Source: JAGPUQ01 sp947084925 (GTDB lineage: Bacteria; Pseudomonadota; Gammaproteobacteria; Pseudomonadales; Porticoccaceae). Taken from it: DNA of 34,035 nucleotides. The translations under genes were made by a program, and so were the position numbers. The DNA lies in the NCBI GenBank assembly GCA_947084925.1, contig CAMTUJ010000035.1, positions 1 to 34,035 of the forward strand, given 5' to 3'. Shown here one piece after another: positions 14,525 through 23,175 of this stretch. The notes beneath the pieces are model-generated. The model was given only the letters and a program-made list of their open reading frames with translations. It ran no database searches and was not told the origin of the DNA. Each line of letters begins with the position of its first letter. The stretch's first letter is position 1.

Positions 14525-16057
14525 TCAGGCCCCGAAATCCTCCGGAAACTTTTCCACGGCGCTGCGCACCGGCATCGGCGTCAGTCCGCCCATGGCACAC
14601 AGTGAACCGTATTCCATGGTGTCGCACAGTTCTTTCAGCAGCAGCAGGTTGTCGGCGCGCTGGGTGCCGGCGCGGATGCGGTCGATCACCTCGACGCCGC
14701 GCACCGAGCCGATACGGCAGGGCGTGCACTTGCCGCAGGATTCCGCAACGCAGAATTCCATCGCAAAGCGCGCCTGCTCCGCCATGTCCACGCTGTCGTC
14801 GAACACTACCACGCCGCCGTGGCCGAGCATGGCGCGCTTTGCGGCAAAGGCTTCGTAGTCGAGCGGCAGGTCGAGCTCGTCGGCGGACAGATAAGCGCCG
14901 AGCGGCCCACCCACCTGCACGGCGCGCACTGGCCGGCCGCTGGCGGTACCGCCGCCGAAATCTTCGATCAACGCGCGCAGACTCATCCCGAAGGGCAGTT
15001 CCACCACTCCGCCGCGCCTGATGTTGCCGGCGAGCTGCATGGGCAGGGTGCCGAGCGAACGGCCGCGGCCCAGGGCGCGATACCAGTCGGCGCCGCGCGC
15101 GAGGATCGCCGCCACGCTGGCCAGGGTCAGCACATTGTTGATGACGGTCGGTTTGCCGAACAGGCCCTGGATGGCCGGCAGCGGCGGCTTGGCGCGCACC
15201 AGGCCGCGGCGGCCTTCGAGGCTTTCCAGCAGCGAGGTCTCCTCGCCGCAGATATAGGCGCCGGCGCCGAGGCGGGCTTCCAGCTCGAAGGCGCGACCGC
15301 TGCCGCACACGTCCGGCCCCAGATAACCGTCCTCGCGGGCCAGGGCGATGGCGGCGCGCAGCACGGCGAAGGCGCGCGGGTACTCCGAGCGCACATAGAT
15401 ATAGCCCCGGGTGGCGCCCACCGCGAGCCCGGCGATGGTCATGCCTTCGACCAGTTGCAGCGGGTCGGCCTCCAGCAACAGGCGGTCGGCGAAAGTGCCG
15501 GAATCGCCCTCGTCGGCGTTGCAGACGATGTATTTCTGGTCCGCCGCCGTGTCCAGCACCGTCTGCCACTTGATGCCGGCGGGAAACGCCGCGCCGCCGC
15601 GACCCCGCAGCCCGGAAGTCTTGATGGCAGCGACGATCTCCTGACCGCTCAGGGCCAGCGCCCGGTCGAGCCCGGCGAAGCCGCCGGTGCGGCGGTAATC
15701 GGCGATGCACAGGGGGTCGATCACCCCGGCACGGGCGAAGTTCACCCGGGTCTGCTGTTGCAGGTAGGGAATCTGTTCGGTCGGGCCCAGCGCCAGCGGA
15801 TGTTCGCCGCCGGCGAGCAGATCGCGGTCGAACAGCTCGGCGACGTCGGCGACCGACACCGGCCCGTAGGCGACGCGCCCGGCGGCGGTTTCGACCTCGA
15901 TCAGGGGTTCGAGCCAGAACAGACCGCGCGAACCGTTGCGCACCAGGTCGATGTCGAGGCCGCGGGAGCGCGCCTGCTCCACCAGGGCGGCGGCGACCTG
16001 GTCGGCGCCCAGGGCACAGGCGGTGCTGTCGCCGGGAACAAATACCCGCACGCTCAT
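14525..16057 (-). CDS. fdsB: NAD-dependent formate dehydrogenase, beta (flavin) subunit
   Basis: 510 residues from the ATG at 16057, which overlaps the stop of fdsG (ATGA); a longer in-frame start at 16291 would lie inside fdsG and is rejected. Residues 1-100 are a thioredoxin-like domain. Then come the NuoF-type FMN/NADH-binding segments GLRGRGGAAFPAGIKW (149-164), CNADEGDSGTF (179-189) and GAGAYICGEETSLLESL (264-280), and the terminal [4Fe-4S] ligands C441, C444, C447 and C487. It takes electrons from FdsA and reduces NAD+. It is homologous to NuoF of complex I, but the operon context (fdsG, fdsA, fdhD, fdsD) makes formate dehydrogenase clear. Confidence 0.95.
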   Translation of the reverse strand: MSVRVFVPGDSTACALGADQVAAALVEQARSRGLDIDLVRNGSRGLFWLEPLIEVETAAGRVAYGPVSVADVAELFDRDLLAGGEHPLALGPTEQIPYLQQQTRVNFARAGVIDPLCIADYRRTGGFAGLDRALALSGQEIVAAIKTSGLRGRGGAAFPAGIKWQTVLDTAADQKYIVCNADEGDSGTFADRLLLEADPLQLVEGMTIAGLAVGATRGYIYVRSEYPRAFAVLRAAIALAREDGYLGPDVCGSGRAFELEARLGAGAYICGEETSLLESLEGRRGLVRAKPPLPAIQGLFGKPTVINNVLTLASVAAILARGADWYRALGRGRSLGTLPMQLAGNIRRGGVVELPFGMSLRALIEDFGGGTASGRPVRAVQVGGPLGAYLSADELDLPLDYEAFAAKRAMLGHGGVVVFDDSVDMAEQARFAMEFCVAESCGKCTPCRIGSVRGVEVIDRIRAGTQRADNLLLLKELCDTMEYGSLCAMGGLTPMPVRSAVEKFPEDFGA

Positions 16058-16527
16058 GAATTCACCCCGAGCCTGGCGAGCAGGTTGTCGAAGGCCTGGG
16101 GCGACACCCGCGCGTGGAGTTGATCGTCCACCTGCACCGAAGGTCCGCAGGCGCAGTTGCCCAGGCAGTACACCGGCTCCAGGGTCACTTTGCCGTCCGC
16201 CGTGGTGGCGCCGAACCCGATGCCCAGGCGCTGCTTCACATGGGTTTCCAGCGCGCGCGCGCCCACCGCCTGGCAGGCTTCGGCGCGACACACCTGGACC
16301 ACATGCTCGCCGGCGGGAGCGGTGCGGAAGTGATGGTAGAAACTGATCACGCCATGGACCTCGGCGCGCGACAGATTGAGCGCGGCGGCGATGGCGGGCA
16401 CCGCCGCCGCCGGCACATGACCCAGTTCGTGCTGGATTTCGTGGAGGATCGGCAGCAGGGCTCCGGGCAGGTGCCGCAGCCGGTCGAGTACGCCGGCGAC
16501 CCGCGAGTCGACCGTATCAGCGTCCAT
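16054..16527 (-). CDS. fdsG: NAD-dependent formate dehydrogenase, gamma subunit
   Basis: 157 residues. I start it at the ATG at 16527; a TTG directly before it (16530) is also open, but GAGGAA (16538-16533) is spaced five bases from the ATG. It is a NuoE-like protein: a helical N-terminal half, then a thioredoxin fold binding one [2Fe-2S] through C80, C85, C121 and C125 (VCRAEAC and YCLGNCACGP). It relays electrons next to the FdsB flavin. First gene of the operon; the 150 bases upstream to msrB must hold the promoter, but no strong -35/-10 pair is obvious. No LysR-type fdsR gene, often found divergent from fds operons, is present. Confidence 0.94.
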   Translation of the reverse strand: MDADTVDSRVAGVLDRLRHLPGALLPILHEIQHELGHVPAAAVPAIAAALNLSRAEVHGVISFYHHFRTAPAGEHVVQVCRAEACQAVGARALETHVKQRLGIGFGATTADGKVTLEPVYCLGNCACGPSVQVDDQLHARVSPQAFDNLLARLGVNS

Positions 16528-16680
16528 CAAGGTTCCTCACGCAAGAAAGTCCCTCACAACAACGTGCAACGCCATGAAAAAATTTGGGTTTTCAACGCCA
16601 CGGGCCTTGCCTGGCGCGGCGCGGGCCGGGTCGCGATGATAAACCATCCCTCCCCGCCAAGTCTGCCGGCAGCGACCCGG

Positions 16681-17262
16681 TCAGGGCGCCACCGGCGCCG
16701 CTTTCGAATCATTTCCCGGCGCCGGCTTAAGCGGGTCTTCCGGCACGAAAACCAGCGCGGCGGAATTCAGGCAGTAGCGCAGTCCGGTGGGCGGCGGCCC
16801 ATCCTCGAAGACGTGCCCCAGATGCTCGCCGCACTTCGACAGCACCTCGGTGCGCCGCAAGCCCCAGGCCCAATCCGGTTTCAGCACGACATTGCCCGGT
16901 GCCAGCACATCGCGAAAACTGGGCCAGCCGGTTCCGGAATCGTACTTGTCGCGGGAATGGAACACGGGTAGCCGGCAGCCGGCGGTGAGGTAAGTGCCAA
17001 CCCGCTTGTTGGCGTGGAGCGCGCCGGTGAACGGGCGCTCGGTGGCGCCGCGCCACAGCACATCGTATTGCTCCGCTGTCAGCAGCTGTTTCCACACCGG
17101 CTTGGGAATGGTGTCCAGGTGCTCGCCAGCAGCGATCAGGGCGCGCGCCTGCGCCACCGTCATGGCGGATTCCGTGCTCCAGGCGACCCGCCCGGCGCCC
17201 GGTGCCCCGACCATCAGCGCGGCAACCGCCACGCCCGCCAGTACCGGCAATTTTCTGCTCAT
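16681..17262 (-). CDS. msrB: Exported peptide-methionine (R)-S-oxide reductase
   Basis: 193 residues from the ATG at 17262; the longer frame to 17622 has no family match in its first 120 residues. A signal peptide (KLPVLAGVAVAALMVGAPGA) indicates export. The MsrB core spans about 53-175: VWKQLLTAEQYDVLWRGATE, KYDSGTGWPSF (107-116), CGEHLGHVFEDGPP and the catalytic RYCLNS with C164. It reduces methionine-R-sulfoxide in oxidised proteins. The usual zinc site of two C-x2-C pairs is broken: only C96 and C144 remain (TAGC, LSKC). Zinc-free MsrBs are known. The Pro-rich C-terminal tail is extra. A partner thioredoxin or membrane electron donor is not in the window. It is divergent from the BKACE gene. 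Confidence 0.9.
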   Translation of the reverse strand: MSRKLPVLAGVAVAALMVGAPGAGRVAWSTESAMTVAQARALIAAGEHLDTIPKPVWKQLLTAEQYDVLWRGATERPFTGALHANKRVGTYLTAGCRLPVFHSRDKYDSGTGWPSFRDVLAPGNVVLKPDWAWGLRRTEVLSKCGEHLGHVFEDGPPPTGLRYCLNSAALVFVPEDPLKPAPGNDSKAAPVAP

Positions 17263-17386
17263 GCTTTCACGCTCCCGCGCACTATCACCTGCCTTGGGAC
17301 GCCGCGAATGCAGGCTGGTTCCGGCGCCGGTCCCGGCTGTGCTTGAATGCGTCCCACCCATAACGCATAAAAAAGAGGCACCGCCC

Positions 17387-18280
17387 ATGGCGCGCAAAAA
17401 AGTCTGGATCGAAGTGGCATTGAACGGCGCCTGGCCCCGCGCCCTGCAACCGAACATCCCGGTCACCGCCGCCGAAATCATCGCGGAGGGCGTGGCCTGT
17501 GTGAACGCGGGTGCCGCCATCGTCCACGCCCATACCCTGGATCCGGTCAGTGGCCGCCAGAATACCGATCCCGACAACTGCCAGACCTTCATCGCGGGCA
17601 TCCAGCGCCAGGTCGATGCCATCGTCTATCCGACCGCCGTGGGCCTGCCGATGCCCGACGATGCCGCCCTGCGCTGCGCCACCACCGACGAGCTGACCCG
17701 GCGCGGCGCGCTGGAATGGGGCGTGCTCGACCCCGGCTCCTGCAACTTTTCCACCCGCGAAAGCGCGGCCAACCTGTTCGGCGGCGACGGCGATGTCTAC
17801 ATCAACGGGCCGCGCGTGCTGCGGGCGAGCGCCGAGCGCGCCGCCCAAAACGGCTGGCGCCCCGCCTACGCCTGTTACGAACCCGGCTTCATCCGCGCAG
17901 GCGCCAAGCTGTACCGCGACATCCCCGGCCTCAAAACGCCGGTGTTCCGTTTCATGCTGTCGAGCGGTTTCACGTTCTGTTTTCCGCCGCGCGACTGGGC
18001 GGTGGAAGCGCTCGCCAGGCTGATGGCGGAAGAGGCGCCGGGCGCGCCCTGGATGGTGGCGGGGCTGCATGTGGATCTGATCCCGCTGATCCCCGCCATC
18101 GTGGCCCTCGGCGGCCATGTGCGGGTGGGGCTGGAGGACGCGGCGTTCCAGTGCCCGCGCAATAACGTCGAGCTGGTTGCCGAGGCCGCGGACGCGATCC
18201 GCGCCGCCGGCGGCGCGCTCGCTACCGCGGCGGAAGTCCGCGCCAGCCTGGCGACGGCCGACGCGGCGCGGGCAGCCTAG
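17387..18280 (+). CDS. BKACE (DUF849) beta-keto acid cleavage enzyme
   Basis: 297 residues from the ATG at 17387, with GAGG at 17375-17378. It has the BKACE/3-keto-5-aminohexanoate cleavage enzyme pattern: IEVALNGAWPR, VTAAEIIAEGVACVNAGAAI, then the metal-binding VHAHTLD (H47, H49), and a late acidic ligand in VRVGLEDA (about 249). Family enzymes are zinc-dependent TIM barrels that condense a beta-keto acid with acetyl-CoA to give acetoacetate and a new CoA ester. The substrate varies widely; no lysine-fermentation or carnitine genes lie beside it, so it cannot be named. The HAHT form replaces the more common H-L-H-x-R. Its TAG stop lies in the end of the repeat element that follows. Confidence 0.85.
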   Translation: MARKKVWIEVALNGAWPRALQPNIPVTAAEIIAEGVACVNAGAAIVHAHTLDPVSGRQNTDPDNCQTFIAGIQRQVDAIVYPTAVGLPMPDDAALRCATTDELTRRGALEWGVLDPGSCNFSTRESAANLFGGDGDVYINGPRVLRASAERAAQNGWRPAYACYEPGFIRAGAKLYRDIPGLKTPVFRFMLSSGFTFCFPPRDWAVEALARLMAEEAPGAPWMVAGLHVDLIPLIPAIVALGGHVRVGLEDAAFQCPRNNVELVAEAADAIRAAGGALATAAEVRASLATADAARAA

Positions 18281-18425
18281 CAGGTTGCCGAAAAACGTCG
18301 CGAGGGGGCCAGATGCGAGGCGCACGGCGCGCGGCGACCGAGACCTATCAAGTCGATAGGCGAGGGAGCGAGCACCGCGCAACGAAGCAGATGGTGCCCG
18401 CAGCAGTTTTTCAGGAACCTGCTAG
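18277..18425. repeat. Inverted-repeat (MITE-like) element between convergent genes
   Basis: 149 bases. The ends read CTAGCAGGTTGCCGAAAAAC (18277-18296) and GTTTTTCAGGAACCTGCTAG (18406-18425); they are inverted repeats with two mismatches over 20. Inside is a hairpin CCTATC-AAGTC-GATAGG (18344-18360). The terminal TAG on either side is the stop codon of the BKACE gene and of the nitrilase gene. T and A runs next to the ends could let the folded element end transcription from both sides. From memory, very similar sequences recur in many proteobacterial genomes; I cannot check that here. Confidence 0.75.
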
Positions 18426-19267
18426 CGGGCGCCCGGCAGCCCCAGACGGCGATGCTCCAGCACCGGCATATCGGTGCGGATGCGGGTCAGGCGTTCGGTA
18501 TCGATGTCCGCCAGGATGACGCCTTCGCCGTCGTCGAGCTCCGCCACCACCTCGCCCCAGGGATCGACGATGGCACTGCCGCCCCACATGGGTCGCGTGG
18601 GGTGCTCCCGATTGCCGAGATCGGCGCCGATCACATAGCACTGGTTCTCGACCGCCCGCGCCCGCAGCAGCAGGCGCCAATGCGCCGCGCCGGTGGTGGC
18701 GGTGAAGGCCGAGGGCACTGCCACCAGGGTGGCGCCGCGCGCCGCGTAGTGGCGATACAGCTCGGGAAAGCGCAGGTCGTAGCACACGCTGATGCCGAGT
18801 TTGCCAAACGGCGTATGCACCACCACCGGATCCTGTCCGGGGAGGAAACTGTCGGACTCACAGTAGCGGCGGCCGGTAGCGGTCACGGTGACGTCGAACA
18901 GATGGATCTTGTGGTAGCGCGCCACTTCCGCGCCACTGTCGTTGTAGAGCAGTGCGGCGGCAAAGGGTCGCGGGTCGATGTCCCCGGCAAGGCCGCTGAA
19001 CAGCGGCAGGGTGCCGCCCAGAATCCACACACCATGGCGCCGCGCACGCTCGGCCAGAAACGCACGGGCCGGGCCGGACGCGTCCCTTTCCGCGCCGGCC
19101 GCCGCGGCAAGCCCGGCGGAATCAGCGCCGTAATAGGCGAAATTCTCGGGCAACACCAGCAACCGGGCACCCTGGTCGACCGCCGCGTCGATCAGCGCGC
19201 CGGCACGCGCCAGGTTGTGATCGCGATCGCCGTCGCCGCGCAGTTGAATGGCTGCCAACCGGTGCAT
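18422..19267 (-). CDS. Carbon-nitrogen hydrolase (nitrilase superfamily, Nit-like)
   Basis: 281 residues. The catalytic triad is visible: E41 in LPENFAYY, K120 in YHKIHLFD and C162 in SVCYDLRFPEL. The YHKIHLFDVTV and CYDLRFPELYR segments place it in the Nit1/Nit2 branch, whose studied members remove the amide from deaminated glutathione. Length is normal. It follows yhdP by 14 bases and is the last gene of the mreB...yhdP block, the same position it holds in pseudomonads. There it is followed by tldD; here the repeat element and a converging BKACE gene follow. Its stop codon is supplied by the repeat. Confidence 0.9.
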   Translation of the reverse strand: MHRLAAIQLRGDGDRDHNLARAGALIDAAVDQGARLLVLPENFAYYGADSAGLAAAAGAERDASGPARAFLAERARRHGVWILGGTLPLFSGLAGDIDPRPFAAALLYNDSGAEVARYHKIHLFDVTVTATGRRYCESDSFLPGQDPVVVHTPFGKLGISVCYDLRFPELYRHYAARGATLVAVPSAFTATTGAAHWRLLLRARAVENQCYVIGADLGNREHPTRPMWGGSAIVDPWGEVVAELDDGEGVILADIDTERLTRIRTDMPVLEHRRLGLPGAR

Positions 19268-19281
19268 GGCCGCGTCCTCCG

Positions 19282-22200
19282 TTATTTGGCCGAATCGCTG
19301 AAAATGCGCTCGACCTCGATGTGGGGATCTTCCCAGGGACCGGTGACCCGGTAGCCCAGACTGGAGATTTTATCGACCTGCCGACCAAACACCCGGCTGG
19401 TCAGATACACCCCGGCCGCCGCCGGCAATCCGCCCGCCAGGGCGGCGATCCAGGGCAGGTTGGTGCCCACCGGCAGGGTCGCCACCAGGTGGGCGTCGAT
19501 GGTTTCGGCAATCAGGTCGGCGCGGCCTGCCAGACGCATCCTGCCCGAGGGCAACTCGACTTTTACGGGCTTGGCAAAATTCAGGGTGCCGGTATCGAAG
19601 GCCAGCGTGGTCCTGACCTCGTCGAACGCGACGCCGCTGGCGAACAGGTCGGAAAAATCCAGGCGCAGGCGGCGCAACCAGGTATCGAAGTTGATCAGAC
19701 TGATCAGTTTCATCGCGACGTTGGAGGCCGCGCCGGAGGTCCGGTGAAAGGCGCCCTTGGCGATCTGTAGCGCCACCTCGCCGCGCAGCGCCCGGGCGCT
19801 GAATTTCCAGGGTTTGTCGTCCCACTCCAGGGCGGTCGCAAAGGTCGCGCGCTCGCTCTCGATGGCGCCCGGCAAATCCCAGGCGCGCAGCACTCCGGCC
19901 AGATCGTCACTCTCGAGGGTACCCTCGAAGCGGGTCAGATCGCGCTCGCCCAACCGTCGCCAGCCGAGCGTGGCGGGCGCGTCCCCCGCACCGAAGGCAA
20001 GGCCGGTAATCTCGCCGCGGATGTCACTCGCCTGAATGCCGTCCGGCACCCGGCGCAACCTGAACCCGATATGGCCCAGCTCCCGCGCACCGATGCGCAG
20101 ACCTTGGGTGGAGAAATCCAGCTCCGGGAGGGCGCGGGGATCGAGGCCGGCCAGCGCGCCCTGGGCGCTGGAAAAATCCGGTTTGGGCAGCACCAGATGA
20201 TCCAGATGCAACCCGACCGGGCTGCCGTCGAGCGGAACCACCAGATCGCCCGCCGCCGTGGCGCTGTCGCCGTGCAGGCGCCAGGCGCCATCCGCCACCG
20301 CTCCGGCAACGCTGATGCCGTCGAGTTGCAGGCCCGCTGCCCGCAACCGGGTTATATCCAGTTTCAGGCGCGGCGCAAAAGCGCCCATGACATCCCGCGC
20401 CCCCGCCGCCGCGGGCAAGCGCGCGCGCCAGGCATCGATATCCAGCACGTCGAGATGGCCGCGCACGCCCACTCCCGGCAGGGCCGGCAGCTCCGCTTCC
20501 ATGCCGCCAAGGGCGATCTCCGCGCGTTCGATGCGGCCGTTCCCGAAGCGGGCGCGGACCGCCAGGTCGGTACCGAGGCGGGTGTCCAGCTCGCTGCTGG
20601 CGGCGCCAAAGGTCAGACCGAGCCGCAACGGCAGCGGCGCGTCGGGATTCGCTTTCGCGAACGGCTCCGGCAGCGTGGAGCGGACCCCCTGGAGGCTGGA
20701 TTCCACCACCAGTTGCGGCGGTGTCCCGTCGCCGGGAATGCGATAACTGGCAAAATAATCCGTGTCGCCCGCCAGCGCGCCCCGCAGCCAGTCCGGCCAC
20801 ACCGGCAAATTTTCCACCACCACCCGGCCGCGCGCTTCGACCCGGGTCTCGCCGTGCGCGCCGCCGTGAATGGTCGCCGTCAGATCCTGACCCCAGAAGC
20901 GGGACGCAAGGCCGGTTGCCGCCAGGCCATCGACATCGGAAAAACTGAGGTCGCCCCGGATGCGCTCGAATTTCAGACCGCTGGCGCGGTGCGTGAGCGC
21001 CGCATCCGCGAGTTTGGCGGCGACCCGGTAGTGCTCGCCGGTGCGCTGCTTCGACAGCGGAATCCGCAGATCCAGGGCGACCCGGACCGGACCCTCCGCC
21101 TGCCAGTCATGCAGCGGTTCGACCCGGCGCCGCAGCGGTGATTGCGCCAGCACGCCGAGCGCCCGCGAAACCTCGGTGGCGGCAGTGGCGGTGACCGCCA
21201 GCAAGGGTTTGCTGTTGCCCGCCACCTCGATGGTCCGAAACCGGATGTCCCGCACCGGGACGCCGGCGATGGTGGCAGCCTCGGCCCGACCCGACACATC
21301 GGTGTTGTCGACCACGACGTAGGCGTTCAGATCGGTCAGCCCCGGCCATTCGGGGTCGTAGTCGACCGCGCCCTCCGCCACCCGGGCATAGACCTCGATG
21401 ACGCGGCGCGGGCCGGCCTCCTTCTCGATGGAACCGCGCCAGATGAAGCCGCCCTCGACCACCCGCATGTCGCCCAGCGCGCGGTCGAGCCACTGCAACA
21501 GTTCGGGCTCCAGCACCCGGGGAATGTACTGCCGGGCATAGTCCCTGTCGGTATTGCGAATGCCGGCGGTGAGCCAGAGCTCGCCATGGGCGCCGGGCGC
21601 CAGCGGTTGATGCAGGCTGAAGGCGGCACGAATGGTGCCCGCGCCGCCGCTGGCGTCGATGGCGAGCGCCGCCCCCCCGATGGTCAGCAGCGCATAGTCC
21701 TCGCTGAGGGTAAATCCGACCTCTCCCCGTACCTGTCCGACCCGGAAAAAATCGGCGTAAGCCTCGGGAAACAGCATCGCCAGCTCGGTCTTGCCATCCA
21801 GGGTCAGGACGCCGCCGTGACCCGTCGCCGTCAGCGTTCCCGACACGCCGGTCACCGCCGGGCTGCCGCGCCAGGAGGCGACCGCCACGCTTTCCAGCGC
21901 CGCCTGGATCCGGGTGACGCTGTCGGGGCGGCCGAGATCGAACTCCACCCGGGGATACGCCAGGCGGCCCGTCGGACCCAGGGCGGCGAGCACCGCGGCG
22001 GCCTTGGGAGGGAGTATGTCGGTCGCCAGCACCATGGTGTTGAGCGTGCCGAGATCCAGATGATCCGCCGCCAGACGGAATTTGCGGCTGTCCGCCCCCA
22101 GGGGCTGACGAAACTCCAGGGTCAGCGGCTCGATGTCGCGCCCATTCCAGTTGCACGCGAGGTTCTGCAGGCGCAGACCCCAGTCATCCGGGCCCAGCCA

Positions 22201-23121
22201 GCCCGTGATCTCGGCCTTGAGGTCGCGCAGCGGACTTGCCGCGGCGTCCGATCCCAGCGGCAGACGGTCGGTGGCGATCCGCCCAACGATCTCGGCGCGC
22301 CCGTTTCCCGGCGCCGTCAACCAGAGCTCGGCATCCACCGGCGCCGCGACCGGCGCCAGTCGCTGCGCCCAGTCCGGCGCCAGACCGCGCAATATCACCC
22401 CGAGTGACCCGGCGAGATTGAGCCGCGACAGCTTCAGATAACCGCGCCCCTCCAGGGCGCGCCAGTCCACGGCACCCGCACCGACACCGCCACGCCACTC
22501 CGCCAGCGCCGCCGCAAACTCTTCTCCGGCAATTTCCAGCGCGGCGCCGGCGCGATGGAAATCGCCGCTGTTTTCCAGCAGCAGATTGTTCGCCGTGATC
22601 AGCTCGCTGGCGCCGGAGCGGAAATGGAGGCTGATTTCAGTCCTGGCGACGCGCGTTCGCCGGCTGGCCAGCAGCATGTCGATCACCTGCCCCGCCGCGC
22701 CCCGGGTATTGGGCGCGCCGCTGTCGAGGGTCCAACCGGAGGGCGTTTCCACGAGACTGATCTGCAACCGCGCGAGCGACAGATCGGACCAGACCGGCCG
22801 CCGGGCGAGCAGGCTGGGGAGCAGGTCGATCTCGGCGCCGAGATCGTCCATCACCAGAAACGGCGGCTGGCCGGGCGCGGAGGCCACGCGCACCGACCCC
22901 GCCCACAGATGCGGCGACAACCGGGTCCAGGCGCCGTTCAGTTGGCGGGCCTCGACGACGGCTCCCAGGCGCTCGGACAGCGCGGCGTCGAGCCGCGGCT
23001 GCAGAGCGTCCAGCCGCGGCAGCAACTCGCGGCCGGCCGCCACCACCAGGGCATAAACGATCACGAGCAGTGCGGAAAACGCCCAGACCCAACGCACCAG
23101 CCGCCCCGCCATGCCCGCCAC
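19282..23121 (-). CDS. yhdP: YhdP family AsmA-like lipid transport protein
   Basis: 1279 residues, normal for YhdP (TIGR02099). One N-terminal membrane helix (WVWAFSALLVIVYALVVAAG) anchors a very long periplasmic part. That part is rich in beta strand and ends in an AsmA-like C-terminal region (TLAFDTGTLNFAKPVKVELP, GRADLIAETIDAHLVATLPV, GVYLTSRVFGRQVDKISSL). In E. coli YhdP, TamB and YdbH are partly redundant bridge proteins that move phospholipid from the inner to the outer membrane. It starts 54 bases after the rng stop and sits in the conserved rng-yhdP-nitrilase order. A second Met (residue 4) is an equally possible start. Confidence 0.92.
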   Translation of the reverse strand: MAGMAGRLVRWVWAFSALLVIVYALVVAAGRELLPRLDALQPRLDAALSERLGAVVEARQLNGAWTRLSPHLWAGSVRVASAPGQPPFLVMDDLGAEIDLLPSLLARRPVWSDLSLARLQISLVETPSGWTLDSGAPNTRGAAGQVIDMLLASRRTRVARTEISLHFRSGASELITANNLLLENSGDFHRAGAALEIAGEEFAAALAEWRGGVGAGAVDWRALEGRGYLKLSRLNLAGSLGVILRGLAPDWAQRLAPVAAPVDAELWLTAPGNGRAEIVGRIATDRLPLGSDAAASPLRDLKAEITGWLGPDDWGLRLQNLACNWNGRDIEPLTLEFRQPLGADSRKFRLAADHLDLGTLNTMVLATDILPPKAAAVLAALGPTGRLAYPRVEFDLGRPDSVTRIQAALESVAVASWRGSPAVTGVSGTLTATGHGGVLTLDGKTELAMLFPEAYADFFRVGQVRGEVGFTLSEDYALLTIGGAALAIDASGGAGTIRAAFSLHQPLAPGAHGELWLTAGIRNTDRDYARQYIPRVLEPELLQWLDRALGDMRVVEGGFIWRGSIEKEAGPRRVIEVYARVAEGAVDYDPEWPGLTDLNAYVVVDNTDVSGRAEAATIAGVPVRDIRFRTIEVAGNSKPLLAVTATAATEVSRALGVLAQSPLRRRVEPLHDWQAEGPVRVALDLRIPLSKQRTGEHYRVAAKLADAALTHRASGLKFERIRGDLSFSDVDGLAATGLASRFWGQDLTATIHGGAHGETRVEARGRVVVENLPVWPDWLRGALAGDTDYFASYRIPGDGTPPQLVVESSLQGVRSTLPEPFAKANPDAPLPLRLGLTFGAASSELDTRLGTDLAVRARFGNGRIERAEIALGGMEAELPALPGVGVRGHLDVLDIDAWRARLPAAAGARDVMGAFAPRLKLDITRLRAAGLQLDGISVAGAVADGAWRLHGDSATAAGDLVVPLDGSPVGLHLDHLVLPKPDFSSAQGALAGLDPRALPELDFSTQGLRIGARELGHIGFRLRRVPDGIQASDIRGEITGLAFGAGDAPATLGWRRLGERDLTRFEGTLESDDLAGVLRAWDLPGAIESERATFATALEWDDKPWKFSARALRGEVALQIAKGAFHRTSGAASNVAMKLISLINFDTWLRRLRLDFSDLFASGVAFDEVRTTLAFDTGTLNFAKPVKVELPSGRMRLAGRADLIAETIDAHLVATLPVGTNLPWIAALAGGLPAAAGVYLTSRVFGRQVDKISSLGYRVTGPWEDPHIEVERIFSDSAK

Positions 23122-23175
23122 GGCTATCGCGCGGGCAACTGCGGCTGGACGAGTCGGCGGCGGCGTCCCGTCGGA

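Noticed and set aside
11537..14605. Plus-strand open frame of 1022 codons
   Set aside because: It lies antisense to fdsA, whose protein has all expected cofactor ligands. The plus-strand product is a Gly/Ala/His-rich shadow caused by GC-rich third positions.
14819..16123. Plus-strand open frame of 434 codons
   Set aside because: Antisense to fdsB; no domain character, explained by codon bias.
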